A stretch of 64,000 bases of DNA from Diadema setosum (lineage: Eukaryota; Echinodermata; Echinoidea; Diadematoida; Diadematidae). A model generated the notes under the pieces. The model worked only from the letters and a program-made list of their open reading frames with translations, was not told the origin of the DNA and did not search any database. The stretch covers positions 19,721,015 to 19,785,014 of the forward strand of contig NC_092700.1 of the NCBI RefSeq assembly GCF_964275005.1. The letters run 5' to 3'. A program made the translations under genes and the position numbers. Of this stretch, positions 1-9,160 are shown piece by piece. Every line of letters begins with the position of its first letter. The first letter of the stretch is position 1.

Positions 1-324
1 GTTCTGTTTTGTTTCTAAAGTTTGACTATGATCTAGCACGTTTCGAGTAATACAAATCCTCATTATGCTTAAGCCCTGGCAATCATTAACACACACTTGG
101 TTCGTTTAATAAAAATGCTAGATTGATCCAGTAGAGTGTAAATTTCATTGATATCTAGTGGTTTTACACGGTGTGATTATCAAGAACTGAAACTAATCCT
201 CTAAAGCAGAGTCACCGAACTACGTACATTTTTCTTCTATGTTTAGAACACCTTTGGTAACCCTGCCTTTGTAATACAGCCAATCAATCGATTTCCATCA
301 GCATCATTTGTACTCGATGAATCC

Positions 325-338
325 TGATTTATTTGTAT

Positions 339-374
<36 letters not shown>
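325..374. repeat. (TTG)n microsatellite
   Basis: About eleven GTT/TTG triplets end about 45 bases before the acceptor of the EGF exon, so the run sits in its upstream intron. The rest of positions 1-324 is AT-rich intron-like sequence with no exon that I can recognise. Confidence 0.9.
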
Positions 375-418
375 TACTCTCTCTCCCCTCATATACATTC
401 TGGTTTCGCTAAGTACAG

Positions 419-520
419 GTTGTTTGGCACAACCTTGTAATAAGGGTAGTTGCCGGGAGACGCTGGTGAATTATACATGTCACTGTCCTTCAGAGTACAC
501 TGGAATTCACTGTGAAACAC
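419..520 (+). CDS. EGF-like domain exon (internal, phase 1-1)
   Basis: This exon encodes one compact EGF-like domain, an extracellular disulfide module used in protein-protein contact. It starts after a pyrimidine-rich tract ending in AG at 418 and stops before a GTAAGT donor at 521. Two bases complete a split codon and one base is left over, so it is a symmetrical 1-1 exon of 102 bases, the usual phase for shuffled EGF exons. In frame it carries six cysteines in EGF order: C-x4-C-x4-C-x8-C-x-C-x8-C, with the CPSEYTGIHC ending typical of the last loop. The downstream C-type lectin exons at 4880 and 9027 are also phase 1 and on the same strand, so one EGF plus lectin receptor gene is likely but not shown. 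Upstream exons lie outside the window. The calcium-binding consensus (D/N-x-D/N-E/Q) is not visible before the first cysteine. Confidence 0.7.
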
Positions 521-562
521 GTAAGTTTTGGTGAGCGACGTAAAAAGTAGTCTAGGTTACAG

Positions 563-655
563 CAAAATCTTGTAATAGCGGTAGTTGCCGAGAAACGCTA
601 GTGAATTATAGATGGAACTGTCCTTCAGAGTATTCTGGAATTCACTGTAAAACAC
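563..655 (+). pseudogene. Decayed tandem copy of the EGF exon
   Basis: This segment is a diverged direct duplicate of the exon at 419-520. It has its own acceptor (AG at 561-562), a GTAAG donor at 656, an open frame and the same 1-1 phase. The copy includes flanking intron bases after the donor. It has lost the first cysteine, because the bases coding it are missing, and the fourth, where the codon is now TGG (Trp). Only four of six cysteines remain, so a normal EGF fold is unlikely. Because splice sites and frame are intact, it could still be included in some transcripts. Alternatively it is a relic of local exon duplication. Confidence 0.55.
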
Positions 656-840
656 GTAAGTTTGGTGAGCAACCGTACCAACCGTGAGCAACCAAATTAT
701 ATAATTGATAGACTGTTATACACAAAAATTGGAAATACAAAATAAACTAAGGAATGGAAACCTAACTAACCTAACTAACCCGAAACAAACACCCTGAACA
801 AATCCCTACAATAAGCAGTTGTCATGTAGGAAGAGAGAGG

Positions 841-865
841 ATAGAGAGAGAGAGAGGGAGAGAGA

Positions 866-913
<48 letters not shown>

Positions 914-924
914 CAGACAGACAG
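841..924. repeat. Compound GA / GT / GA microsatellite
   Basis: A purine (GA)n run is followed by about 16 GT units (869-900), then GA and CAGA units. The purine and alternating purine-pyrimidine tracts are simple sequence with no coding meaning. Confidence 0.95.
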
Positions 925-1050
925 AAACTTATTACGGGGTGTGAAGATAAAAGACCAAAAAAAAAAAAAGATAGAAGACTATAACAAGACGAGAAGTAAT
1001 GGATGGATGGAGCCGCAATATCTGTATATATATTTGTATATTAGTATATT

Positions 1051-1300
1051 TGAAGAGTTTGTTTGCAAAAACCGATAAGTCCATTTTTGAAGATTTTGAA
1101 GTACGGTCTCTGTCATAAAGTACAAAATAATACCTTTTAAATGATATATTGGTCACTACATATAAAGGTACATTTTTGAAGTTATGGTCAAAAGAAGCAA
1201 AAATTTTCTTATTATTCTCTTTATTTTTCTTGACCTTTAACCGCAAATATCTCCATTTGACAATTTTGGACTTATCGGTTTTTGCGAACAAACTCTTCAT
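1051..1300. mobile_element. MITE family A, copy 1 (TIR about 30 bp)
   Basis: A 250-bp element has inverted ends reading TGAAGAGTTTGTTTGCAAAA and its complement, followed by GATAAGTCCA inside. Near-identical copies lie at 3428 and 14309; more distant ones are at 21600, 39412 and 49835. The interior is non-coding. Most copies sit beside TA-rich microsatellites, which suggests TA-rich targets. Confidence 0.85.
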
Positions 1301-1709
1301 TTGTTTATATGTATATTTTGTAGATTTTTATAGTAGTATTGTTTGTATGAAATATTTGTATATTTTGGATATTAATATACTGATCTATTTGTATATTTGT
1401 ATATTAGTACCTGAAATACATGTATTGTTATGTCTATCATCTTTTTTTTACACGTTTTACACGTTTATTACGAGAACTGATTAAACACCAAGGTTTGTAC
1501 AACAACGTACATTAACAGTTCACCCTTCAGAGAATTTTATAGTATTTGTAATATATTTAATTGTTCGTTTTTTCCGAAGGTGTCAATCAATATGCTCGTC
1601 TGTAGGCTTATACAGTGCCTAATGTGCCTGTATATTCCTTCTCGTGAAACCCGAGTTCAAATTTTAGAATGAACAAGTGGACCTAACTGCAAAATAAATA
1701 ATCGTCATC

Positions 1710-2733
1710 ATTAAAGATAATAAAAAGTTTTGGTACCTCAAAAATTTCCTTGTCTTAGTTTGTGTTTCAGGTTAAAGTACCTTTCATATAACTAACACTG
1801 TGAGACTTACTCGCCCCAAATTGCTCTCATGTCTTAGTAATCATGCAATTAACTGCGACCAGCAGCCCCATACGCATAGCGTAATCGGGCTTCGCATTGT
1901 AGCATGCAGGATCATGACAGATTTAGTATCGCGGGATAAATGTTAACTTAAATCCCAAAAATTCTTCAATTTGAAGACTTACCAATTAAGGTGAAGTATT
2001 GAAAACAGGCTTCGGGCAATGTTTGGTTCTGCCTATAGTCCCATTCTGTTCGAATTGATGACTGAATGTGACTCGGCCGAGAGGACCTTGGGAGAGCTAC
2101 ATACACCATATACACTGAATACTACAGCCAGTGCATGCGAACACATCACATGCGCACAAATTTCAAATCCCATATCAACGGATAAGATGTTTGTGTGCGC
2201 ATGCGCTGGCCGTAGTAGTCGGTGTATGCATCGGTCCGTGGTGTATGTAGCTCTCCCAAGGTCCTCTCGACCGAGTCACATTCAGTCATCAATTCGAAAA
2301 GAAAGGGACTATTGGCAGAACCAAACGTTGTTCGAAGCCTGTTTTCAATACTTCAACTTAATTGGTAAGTCTTCAAATCGAAGAAATTTTGGGATTTTAA
2401 ATTGACATTTACCCGCGATACTAATTCTGTCATGATCCTGAGTGCTACAATGCGAAGCCCCATTACGCTATGCGTATGGGGCTGCTGGTCGCTGTTAGCT
2501 ATGCGTACAATGGGCTGCACGCTGCTGGTCTCAGTCAGTGGTTTCGTACAGTATTTATCGACGCTGTACGGCGACGGCTCTGGTACGAAACCATTATTGC
2601 ATGATTACTAAGACATGAGAGCACTTTGGGGCGAGTAATTCTCACAGACAACGTACTTTAACGTGAAACACAAACCAAGACAAGGAAATTCAGGGAAACT
2701 TTTGATGTACCAAAACTTTTTATTATCTTTAAT
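1710..2733. mobile_element. Foldback (long inverted-repeat) element, about 1.02 kb
   Basis: The two halves are reverse complements over about 430-540 bp each. The left arm runs from ATTAAAGATAATAAAAAG to about 2140; the right arm runs from about 2190 to its mirror at 2733. Shared blocks include the segments near 1735-1840 and 2600-2720. The right arm holds an extra segment of about 95 bp (around 2497-2595) containing its own inverted pair (TGGTTTCGTAC at 2539, GTACGAAACCA at 2583). Open frames at 2019-2611 are by-products of the palindrome. Confidence 0.85.
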
Positions 2734-3427
2734 CCCAATTGATTCAAAGCTGAATGAAGAAGACACACATACACGGCCCCAAACTATTAAAGTAAAATTA
2801 TGACTTCTTTTAAATCGAATGTAGTTATTTGGAACTTGGTTGCCTATTCACGAATTTGAATAACCGACGAGATTCCGTCGCCAGCTTGAGATGAATTTGA
2901 ATGCTCATTGCTGAAATGCGTGCTCCTGTCTTAAATTTGAATGCTCCGGTAGTGAATCCGAATGACCGGATTTTGAATTTGATTGCTGATTCAGTGCTGC
3001 GAGCATGGAATGCGTGAAATTGAATGCTTGGAATAGGAACTTAAATGACAAAAGTTAGAAATTGACCGGGAAAACCTATATTGTAAATTAACAGGACAAC
3101 AACAGTATCATTTGATGAAATGACTAAGTTGAAGTTGGTATATAACAATAATGTGGAGATAAGCCCTAATAATACATTTAGTTTCCTTCTGAAGGGGCTA
3201 GTTTTCTTCGTGTCTGTGCGTGTGTGGATGTAATGCTTCAAAATTAAAGTGGAAAAATTGACTATCACTGGCAATGTAATTAACCTATAGTTACTACAAG
3301 TACCAAAATTAGGTATTCGATTTCGAGCAACTTTATTCCTGGTATTATAAACATCCGTGTATGTACATGTATATGTATGTATGTATGTATGTATGTGTGT
3401 ATTTGTCTGTGTATATCATATATATAT
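2734..3427. other. Intron or intergenic sequence, no gene seen
   Basis: AT-rich sequence. Around 2850-3030 the words GAATTTGAATGCTC and variants recur several times, suggesting a decayed short tandem repeat. The end is ATGT/TG-rich. No exon or RNA gene is recognised. Confidence 0.5.
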
Positions 3428-3675
3428 ATGAAGAGTTTGTTCGCAAAAACCGATAAGTCCATATTTGCCAAATGGAGATATTTGCGATTAAAGGTCAAGA
3501 AAAATAAAGAGAATGATAAGAAAAATTTTGCTTCTTTTGACCATAACTTCAAAATTGTACCGTTTTATGTAGTGACTAATATATCATTTAAAGGTATCAT
3601 TTTGTACTTTATGACAGAGACCGAACTTCAAAATCTCCAAAAACAGACATCAGTTTTTGCCATCAAACTCTTCAT
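3428..3675. mobile_element. MITE family A, copy 2
   Basis: It has the same inverted ends and interior as the copy at 1051. It begins ATGAAGAGTTTG directly after a TA run and ends CTCTTCAT before a long (TA)n tract at about 3680-3724. The matching open frames on both strands are products of the palindromic ends. Confidence 0.85.
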
Positions 3676-3676
3676 A

Positions 3677-3726
<50 letters not shown>

Positions 3727-3885
3727 GTTATACAATATTTGGGTGTGTGTGGGTGTGTGTACGTGTTTGTGTGGTTAACATACTAACACCTATATTAGAC
3801 AGAAAAAGAAATAAAGATATTCGAAAATACCGTACGCAGCTTGGATAGGATTTATTAATTTTGAGTTGACTCTGTGTTCCTATAG

Positions 3886-3990
3886 ACCTGGGATACTTGG
3901 AATCCTCAAGAAATGATAGTCATGACATGACTCCTAGCCAATCTGAAGATCATCGCACTGTGGACTACCCGGTCTCCGTCTCTACTCAAG
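3886..3990 (+). CDS. Possible Ser/Thr-rich linker exon (uncertain)
   Basis: An open stretch follows a plausible acceptor (TTCCTATAG, AG at 3884-3885) and can end at an AAG/GTGCCG donor at 3991. That would give a 105-base exon of phase 1-1, matching the EGF exon upstream and the lectin exon downstream. The peptide is polar, rich in S, T, D and H, with no recognisable domain, as expected of a linker. The frame stays open past the donor to about 4170, so the right border is uncertain. No homologue is recognised; chance agreement of phase is possible. Confidence 0.25.
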
Positions 3991-4087
3991 GTGCCGGTAC
4001 TACCAACGGCTCTCCCTCGACTATTGGCATTATAACTAAGACTCTTGCTGTTCGCCACAGCCATATGACTTCCTTCAAAGTTTGGCT

Positions 4088-4170
4088 CCTCAGAGTACCC
4101 CCCCCCCCTTCTCTCTCTCTCTCCCTCTCTCGCTTTCTTTCTTTTCATCCTCTTGTGTGGATATCAGTAA
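4088..4170. repeat. Poly-C and CT-rich tract
   Basis: A run of about ten C is followed by CTCTCT repeats and T-rich pyrimidines. It is simple sequence in the intron before the lectin exon. AT-rich unremarkable intron follows to 4879, including (TA)n near 4345 and poly-A/poly-T runs near 4410, 4540 and 4640. Confidence 0.8.
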
Positions 4171-4879
4171 CCTAACTTTCATTAACCTGCACATGCTTGC
4201 AGCCAGAAGAACAGAATTTGCGGACAGTGAAAAAGAGGCATAGAATTATATTACAGTGGATCTACAATTATATACAGCTCTTGGCTAAAGTCAATTTCTG
4301 TTGTTACGATGATGTAATTGTAAATACTGACTCATATACATACATATATATATATATATATCATACATATAGCATTTTAGTGACTATCACATCACGGATT
4401 GACATTAATTTTTTTTTTTTTCTCTCTCTCTGACGGTCCGATATAAGGGGAAATAAAAAATCAATTTTGAACTCTGCCTTCCCGAGCACGATGACAAGCT
4501 AGTATCCTTTTTTTCGGAAGTATTGGTGATTGACATAAAAAAAAAAAAAAAAAATGTTTATCTCAACGAGCGTTTGATAGAGATCAAAATGGTTGACTAC
4601 CACCAAACAATTAAGAGGAATGGACAAAAAACTGTTTTTTTTTTCCTCAAGCGGCATGTGTGTCATCTCCCTCTCTAGAAAATCGCGAGTCTACGTGGGT
4701 TTCCTCAAACAAATCCCGCATGCTTTAATTTGCATACTTACCATGCATGATATTATTATGGCATAAGGAACTAATATACAGATAGATATCTCAGCAGATG
4801 AGATCAATATTTATGCCTATTTCTGCTGTAAGTTGTTCGTCGTAACGATACCGGAGCACTGGTAAATTTCACCCGACAG

Positions 4880-5182
4880 TTCCGCCAATGTGTCCTCCTG
4901 ACTGGGTGCTAGGCAACGGGAAATGTTATCTCTTTACCGAACGTCACGAGGTCTGGATTAGTGCCTACAAATATTGTAGCGATCTTGCCGGCGTGACGAT
5001 CGACGGGGAGGTGCGCCTTCCGTCCCTCCTACTCCCCGACACCGCAGCAGAGAAATCCACGTTTGGAGAGATCGCAAGAAACTTCTCTGTCACCATCGCC
5101 TGGATTAACTGTCGTGAGATGGACCTTGAAAATCACTGGTCTTGCGCACGGGATAGGGCCGGAACTGAAACCGAATTCAGAG
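4880..5182 (+). CDS. C-type lectin-like domain, exon 1 of 2 (N-terminal half)
   Basis: This exon encodes the first half of a C-type lectin-like domain (CTLD), an extracellular fold that often binds sugars or surface ligands. The acceptor is CAG at 4877-4879. Two bases finish a split codon, then the frame reads CPPDWVLGNGKCYLF, the classic opening with the first disulfide pair, then WISAYKYC with the conserved helix-1 cysteine. AWINCREMD sits where the family has its WIGL-type core motif. The donor GT is at 5183 after one leftover base (phase 1). That base plus the first two bases of the exon at 9027 make an Asp codon, giving FRDWNIGQPN across the junction, a normal CTLD joint. An ATG at 4888 opens the frame, but no signal peptide follows it, so translation almost surely starts in an earlier exon. 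Two additional cysteines (C-x9-C after AWIN) are unusual. Confidence 0.82.
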
Positions 5183-5263
5183 GTTATATTTCCCACACAA
5201 TTGTCAGCAATTCTAATAACCCCCTTGGCCCTTGTACAGAGACAATGGCAGTAAAACCTATAT

Positions 5264-5482
5264 TAAAGAAAACCAGAACCCAAATATAAATGTGGATTGA
5301 GTGAAAGCAGCAATATCATCACTGAAAGTTTGAAGAAAATTGGGCATTCCGTTCAAAAGTTATGATTTTTTTTTAAGTTTCGGTTCGTCATCGCTGGACA
5401 AGGAGACTACGATACAATCTACTAATATTGCTACTTTCACTCAATCCAAATTCGTATTTGGGTTTGGGTGTCCTTTAACAAA
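5264..5482. mobile_element. MITE family B, short palindromic copy
   Basis: The left end (AACCAGAACCCAAATATAAA, then a GTGGATTGAGTGAAAGC-like stretch) is mirrored by the right end (CTTTCACTCAATCC..., TTTGGGTTTGGGT). It belongs to a repeat family with other copies near 26575-27105, 40769-41340, 60850-61042 and 63600-63680. Confidence 0.75.
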
Positions 5483-5742
5483 CAATACAGCAAAACAGAA
5501 AACTGGTGGAATGGTAAGAGTAACTGTTATCTGAATAAAATTAGAATTTTTAAAAGTGACAGTCGATGACAGGTTCGATTTTCAGTTGGCTTCTTCTTTG
5601 ACATCTTTATTCAAGAAGAACTCTATTCCAGAACTTTGTAAATTTCATAAGAAAGATAAGAGAATCTCATCGGAACAGTGCAACAAAATGTTCAAAATCA
5701 TTTTGAAACATTTTGAAATTTCAAAATTTGTCAAATAACACG

Positions 5743-6059
5743 TCTTGACCAGTCGTTATGAATATTCAAATCAGCAAGTTGATGATGTCATGCCATCATA
5801 ATTTCTTAGTCATTTCATAAACAGAAGTGATAAAAATGTTTTATATTTAGTTGAATAGAACTTGCCGTAAATCAACTCAAAGTAAATAACAACACATGCT
5901 ATGATATATTTTCGTTTAGGATAATGTTGTTGTTTTTTTTTTCCTGTGATAGCTTTAAATAACAGCTCTTCCGACTTTTACATGGAACATACGTGAAAAA
6001 TTGTGAAGCCATGGCATCATCAACTCTCTCGTTTGAATATTTATAAGGACTGGTCAAGA
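5743..6059. mobile_element. Palindromic MITE, about 317 bp
   Basis: The left end TCTTGACCAGTCGTTATGAA is mirrored at 6059 (…ACTGGTCAAGA). The inverted match continues about 60 bp per arm, including ATATTCAAA and GTTGATGATG blocks. The centre is AT-rich and non-coding. Confidence 0.8.
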
Positions 6060-6254
6060 AATGTTTCCATAAAAAATATAAAATTTCTAAATGTGATATA
6101 TTCCTTATTTTTGACCAATTTTTGTCATTTATTTTTCTCAGCTTTTCGCTCTTTCTTTTAAAGTATAATGTATTTTTGGGTGATTTCGTTTAAAGATATA
6201 CGTGTAGATCAGCAGTCGCAATTCAATAATGTCATTTGTACAGAGGGAGACAAA

Positions 6255-6364
6255 GGATAACGAACTGGCATAACAATAATCAATTCAGATTTGAATCTCT
6301 TAATTTTTTTTACCATGTAATTGGGTTCCACAGCGCACTTATCGGAAGTAGGGCCTACTAATCG

Positions 6365-6408
<44 letters not shown>

Positions 6409-6410
6409 TA
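6255..6410. repeat. Direct repeat pair, left copy
   Basis: About 155 bp, from the word AACGAACTGGCATAACAATA through TAGGGCCTACTAATCGT and a (TA)n tract to ATCATACAAA, recurs almost unchanged at 6728-6888. The 315 bp between the copies contains the word CGTCGGTTCG / CGAACCGACG three times in alternating orientation (6417, 6645, 6711). Confidence 0.85.
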
Positions 6411-6727
6411 CAAATCGTCGGCGTTTTCACGAACCGACGCTATTTCGTTTTTGAGCGAAAATGCAATTCTGAGAAAATCGCGTTTAAAGATCTCACAAGT
6501 TTTAGACAACGTTTTCAATGACTTTTCCTGCATTGTGTGTGAAAATTTTGACAGGGTGATGAGAGTGGAAGTTGTTCTTCCTATCCATAGTGTAATTTTA
6601 GTGTGAATCCAAAAAATTTACGATATTTCTGTCTTCAAACTCACTGCGTCGGTTCGTAAATCCATCGTTTCTTGCGCGCACCATAGGTTATGTACTTAAG
6701 CGCGGGTCTCACGAACCGACGTAAGTT

Positions 6728-6835
6728 GTAACGAACTGGCATAACAATAATCAATTCAGATTTGAATCTCTTAATTTTTTTAATCATGTAATTGGGTTCC
6801 ACAGCGCACTTATCGGAAGTAGGGCCTACTAATCG

Positions 6836-6883
<48 letters not shown>

Positions 6884-6888
6884 TACAA
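6728..6888. repeat. Direct repeat pair, right copy
   Basis: This is the second copy of the 155-bp segment at 6255. It differs by very few substitutions and by the length of the (TA)n tract. The near identity suggests a recent local duplication or insertion-linked duplication. Confidence 0.85.
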
Positions 6889-6892
6889 AATT

Positions 6893-7024
6893 AATAATGA
6901 ATGTTTAAGGACAGAAGATTTCATGAGGTGAAAGATGAACTAATGAATGGATCAATAATTTCATCTTTCACGGAATGAAGTATTCTGTCCATTGCACGAA
7001 TGAAAAACATTCATTATTTGTTTT
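6893..7024. mobile_element. Small hairpin element, about 130 bp
   Basis: AATAATGAATGTTT on the left is matched by AAACATTCATTATT on the right. Inside, GGACAGAA...TTCAT and GTGAAAGATGAA also pair with their complements. Nearly the full length can fold into one stem, as in tiny MITEs. Confidence 0.8.
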
Positions 7025-7504
7025 ATATGATACCTAAAAATAGGTCCTTGTCATTTGATGTTGTGACTTGTGTGAATTTAGAAACGACAGAATGTGCGAG
7101 ATCTCAGATCGCAATAATTCTCGCTAGACGCTAGCGCGCTGTCAGTAAACGTAAAGGCGGTGTCACACCGGGCAAGCCTTGTGTGCGAGTTGGAATAACA
7201 ATTTTTATTACCCGGAGGTCCCCGCAGATGACCCGCTCATGACAGTACCTAGCAGGTATCTCTCCCGTAGTCGCCCGGAGGTGCGCACGTAAATCTTTTT
7301 ACGCGCAACCATGTTTAGGTCCTGTCACACCTTTCCGGGCAAGCTGCGCGGGCTTGTTGCATGTGGGGATTTTCCAGCATACCGGACAATTTCTGAGGGC
7401 GGAGAAGAATCTGGGCGAGTCAGTGCATGTGTCTTACTTGGTGGACGCGTTCTACTTAAGTTCTACTAGCGGGTATACTGTGTGACCTTTGTGACAGGCG
7501 CGTG

Positions 7505-8055
7505 GGGGCTGACAACTCAGTGAAGGAATTCCTTTGAAGGAATGACAGAAGTCCCACAGAATGTCATTATCTTGGCCGCACACGGGGACTGCGAAGTAGC
7601 TGCGTGGGAGTTGCCTACGAGGTGCTGCCGCTAAGGGCTTCCTACTGGCGTTCTGCGTGGACCTCTGCGGGAAATCCCCGTGACTCACCTGGAAAAAGTT
7701 TTGGTCATGCTCAAAACTTACTAGGGTGAGATACTCGCTCGGTACTGTCAGGTGCAGACCAACTGCGGAGAGCTCCGGGTAGCAAATTTGTTTCCCCGCA
7801 AGTCAACCCGCAAAATTTCCCAAGATATGGTATGACAAGGTCTTGAGCATGCTAAAAACTTATTCCGAGTGAGTCGTGGGGGTTCGCTAGCAGAGGTACA
7901 CGCAGAACACCAGTAGGAGCCCTTGCCGGTAGCACCTCGCAGGCAACTCCAACGCAGGTACTTCGCAGTACCCGTGTGCGGCCAAGATAATGACATTCTG
8001 TGGGACTTCTGTCATTCCTTCATAGGAATTCCTTTGCAGTATGTCATCCCTGTCA
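7505..8055. mobile_element. GC-rich foldback element with arms of about 190-215 bp
   Basis: Segment 7520-7700 is the reverse complement of 7840-8045 with few mismatches. Shared blocks include GGAATGACAGAAGTCCCACA, the ATTATCTTGGCCGCACACGG block and the segment around GGTGCTGCCGCTAAGGGC. GTCACACCNNGGGCAAG-like words at 7170 and 7330 suggest the element or its relatives begin nearer 7160. The open frames at 7452-7996 and 7923-8168 mirror each other through the palindrome and are not treated as genes. Confidence 0.8.
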
Positions 8056-9026
8056 GAAATCCCATGCGCATGCCAAACATTCTGGTGAGCTCCAGACCAA
8101 ATTCTTTGTTAAGGGGATCAAAATCCATCAACTGTGGGATAGTGTCTCTGTGCTCCTGTATACAATGAGTTATTGAGGGCATTGATGCTAGATGTATTCA
8201 TATCTTCTGATGATTGATCTTGTGGTAATGTGAAAATGAATAAAAAAAAAAAAAAAGAAGACGTCATAGCATACAAATACCAGGCCTGAGCGGTTTTCGT
8301 TAAAAATATGTGCATGAGATGATTTCATTAGCATTATTTTTAGAGGGGCGCTGCAGCCCCGAAGAAAATAGTGCTGTTGTTCAGTCACCAAAGGCACATA
8401 GTTTAACCTGTGCCTCGAACAAAGGCCTGGTACATTTTGTCTTATTTTCCTCACAAGTTATCATAAGACTGACAGCAAATTAAGTTGGCTTTTTTCGCTG
8501 TTTTAAGTTAGTGAAGTTGACCGATCACTCAATTAAACACGTTAATTTATTCTTAGCACAAAATTTCACACGCCAAGTGTGTGCATGGTCTGCGGTGCGC
8601 CTTTCCGATTCATTTGTAAGGCAAAATCTCTCACGAAGCGAAGACTCCGCGAAACCCATTCATTTGTACGTGAAAACCCAACCAATCAGTAGTTATCGCA
8701 CGTCGATGGAAAACCCGCACTGTATTCGTTTCAAGGCAAAGAGCTAGATCCCATACTCAAAAATACCCGCGATTGACGTACTGGTGTGGTACGTTCAGCT
8801 GATCAACAGCGAGATACAGCTTCTTCTTTATTTAAGCGGGTTCTAGGGAAATAGTAAGACTCTGACGGGACAACAGTTTTCATTGTAGAAATGATTATGT
8901 TTTGTTGGTCTCAATGCTCTCAACCAATCAGAGGACATGTTTGTGAGGGATAGATAATTGTACCTCTGCAGCTTTTATAAGTAGACTAATCGACACTGCT
9001 GTCTTCTCTATATACTTGTTTCCTAG
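8056..9026. other. Intron of the lectin gene, no other gene seen
   Basis: Unremarkable intron sequence with a poly-A run at about 8241-8254 and a GGGGCGCTGCAGCCCC palindrome near 8344. It ends in the TTGTTTCCTAG acceptor at 9026. Confidence 0.6.
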
Positions 9027-9160
9027 ACTGGAATATCGGGCAACCAAACAACGGCGGCCTGGATTGTGGAACTGTGCAGGGACGTATGGGCTGGATGTGG
9101 AACGACGAAGCCTGTCTCTGGAGTTTCCACACAGTCTGCCAAATACATATTGCTACGTAG
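9027..9160 (+). CDS. C-type lectin-like domain, exon 2 of 2 (C-terminal half, with stop)
   Basis: The exon continues the CTLD from 5182 across a phase-1 intron of 3.8 kb. After the shared Asp codon it reads WNIGQPNNGG, then LDCG, MWNDEACLW and VCQ, and stops with TAG at 9158-9160. WND is the conserved calcium-site-2 motif of the family. The other site-2 tripeptide is QPN here, in the place of EPN (mannose type) or QPD (galactose type). QPN is a mixed form, so sugar specificity cannot be read with confidence. The last cysteines (DC, AC, VC) complete the family disulfides. The protein ends about six residues after the final cysteine, so the CTLD is C-terminal and there is no membrane segment after it. 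Confidence 0.82.

Noticed and set aside
932..1300. ORF of 122 codons repeated at 3377 and 14269
   Set aside because: It translates a non-coding MITE whose inverted ends give similar peptides on both strands.
2019..2611. Two overlapping plus-strand ORFs of 128 and 69 codons
   Set aside because: They lie wholly inside the foldback element at 1710-2733; the frame reflects the palindrome and no domain is recognisable.
7452..8168. ORFs with the shared GQDNDILWDFCHSF-like peptide
   Set aside because: The likeness is produced by the inverted arms of one foldback element, not by two related genes.
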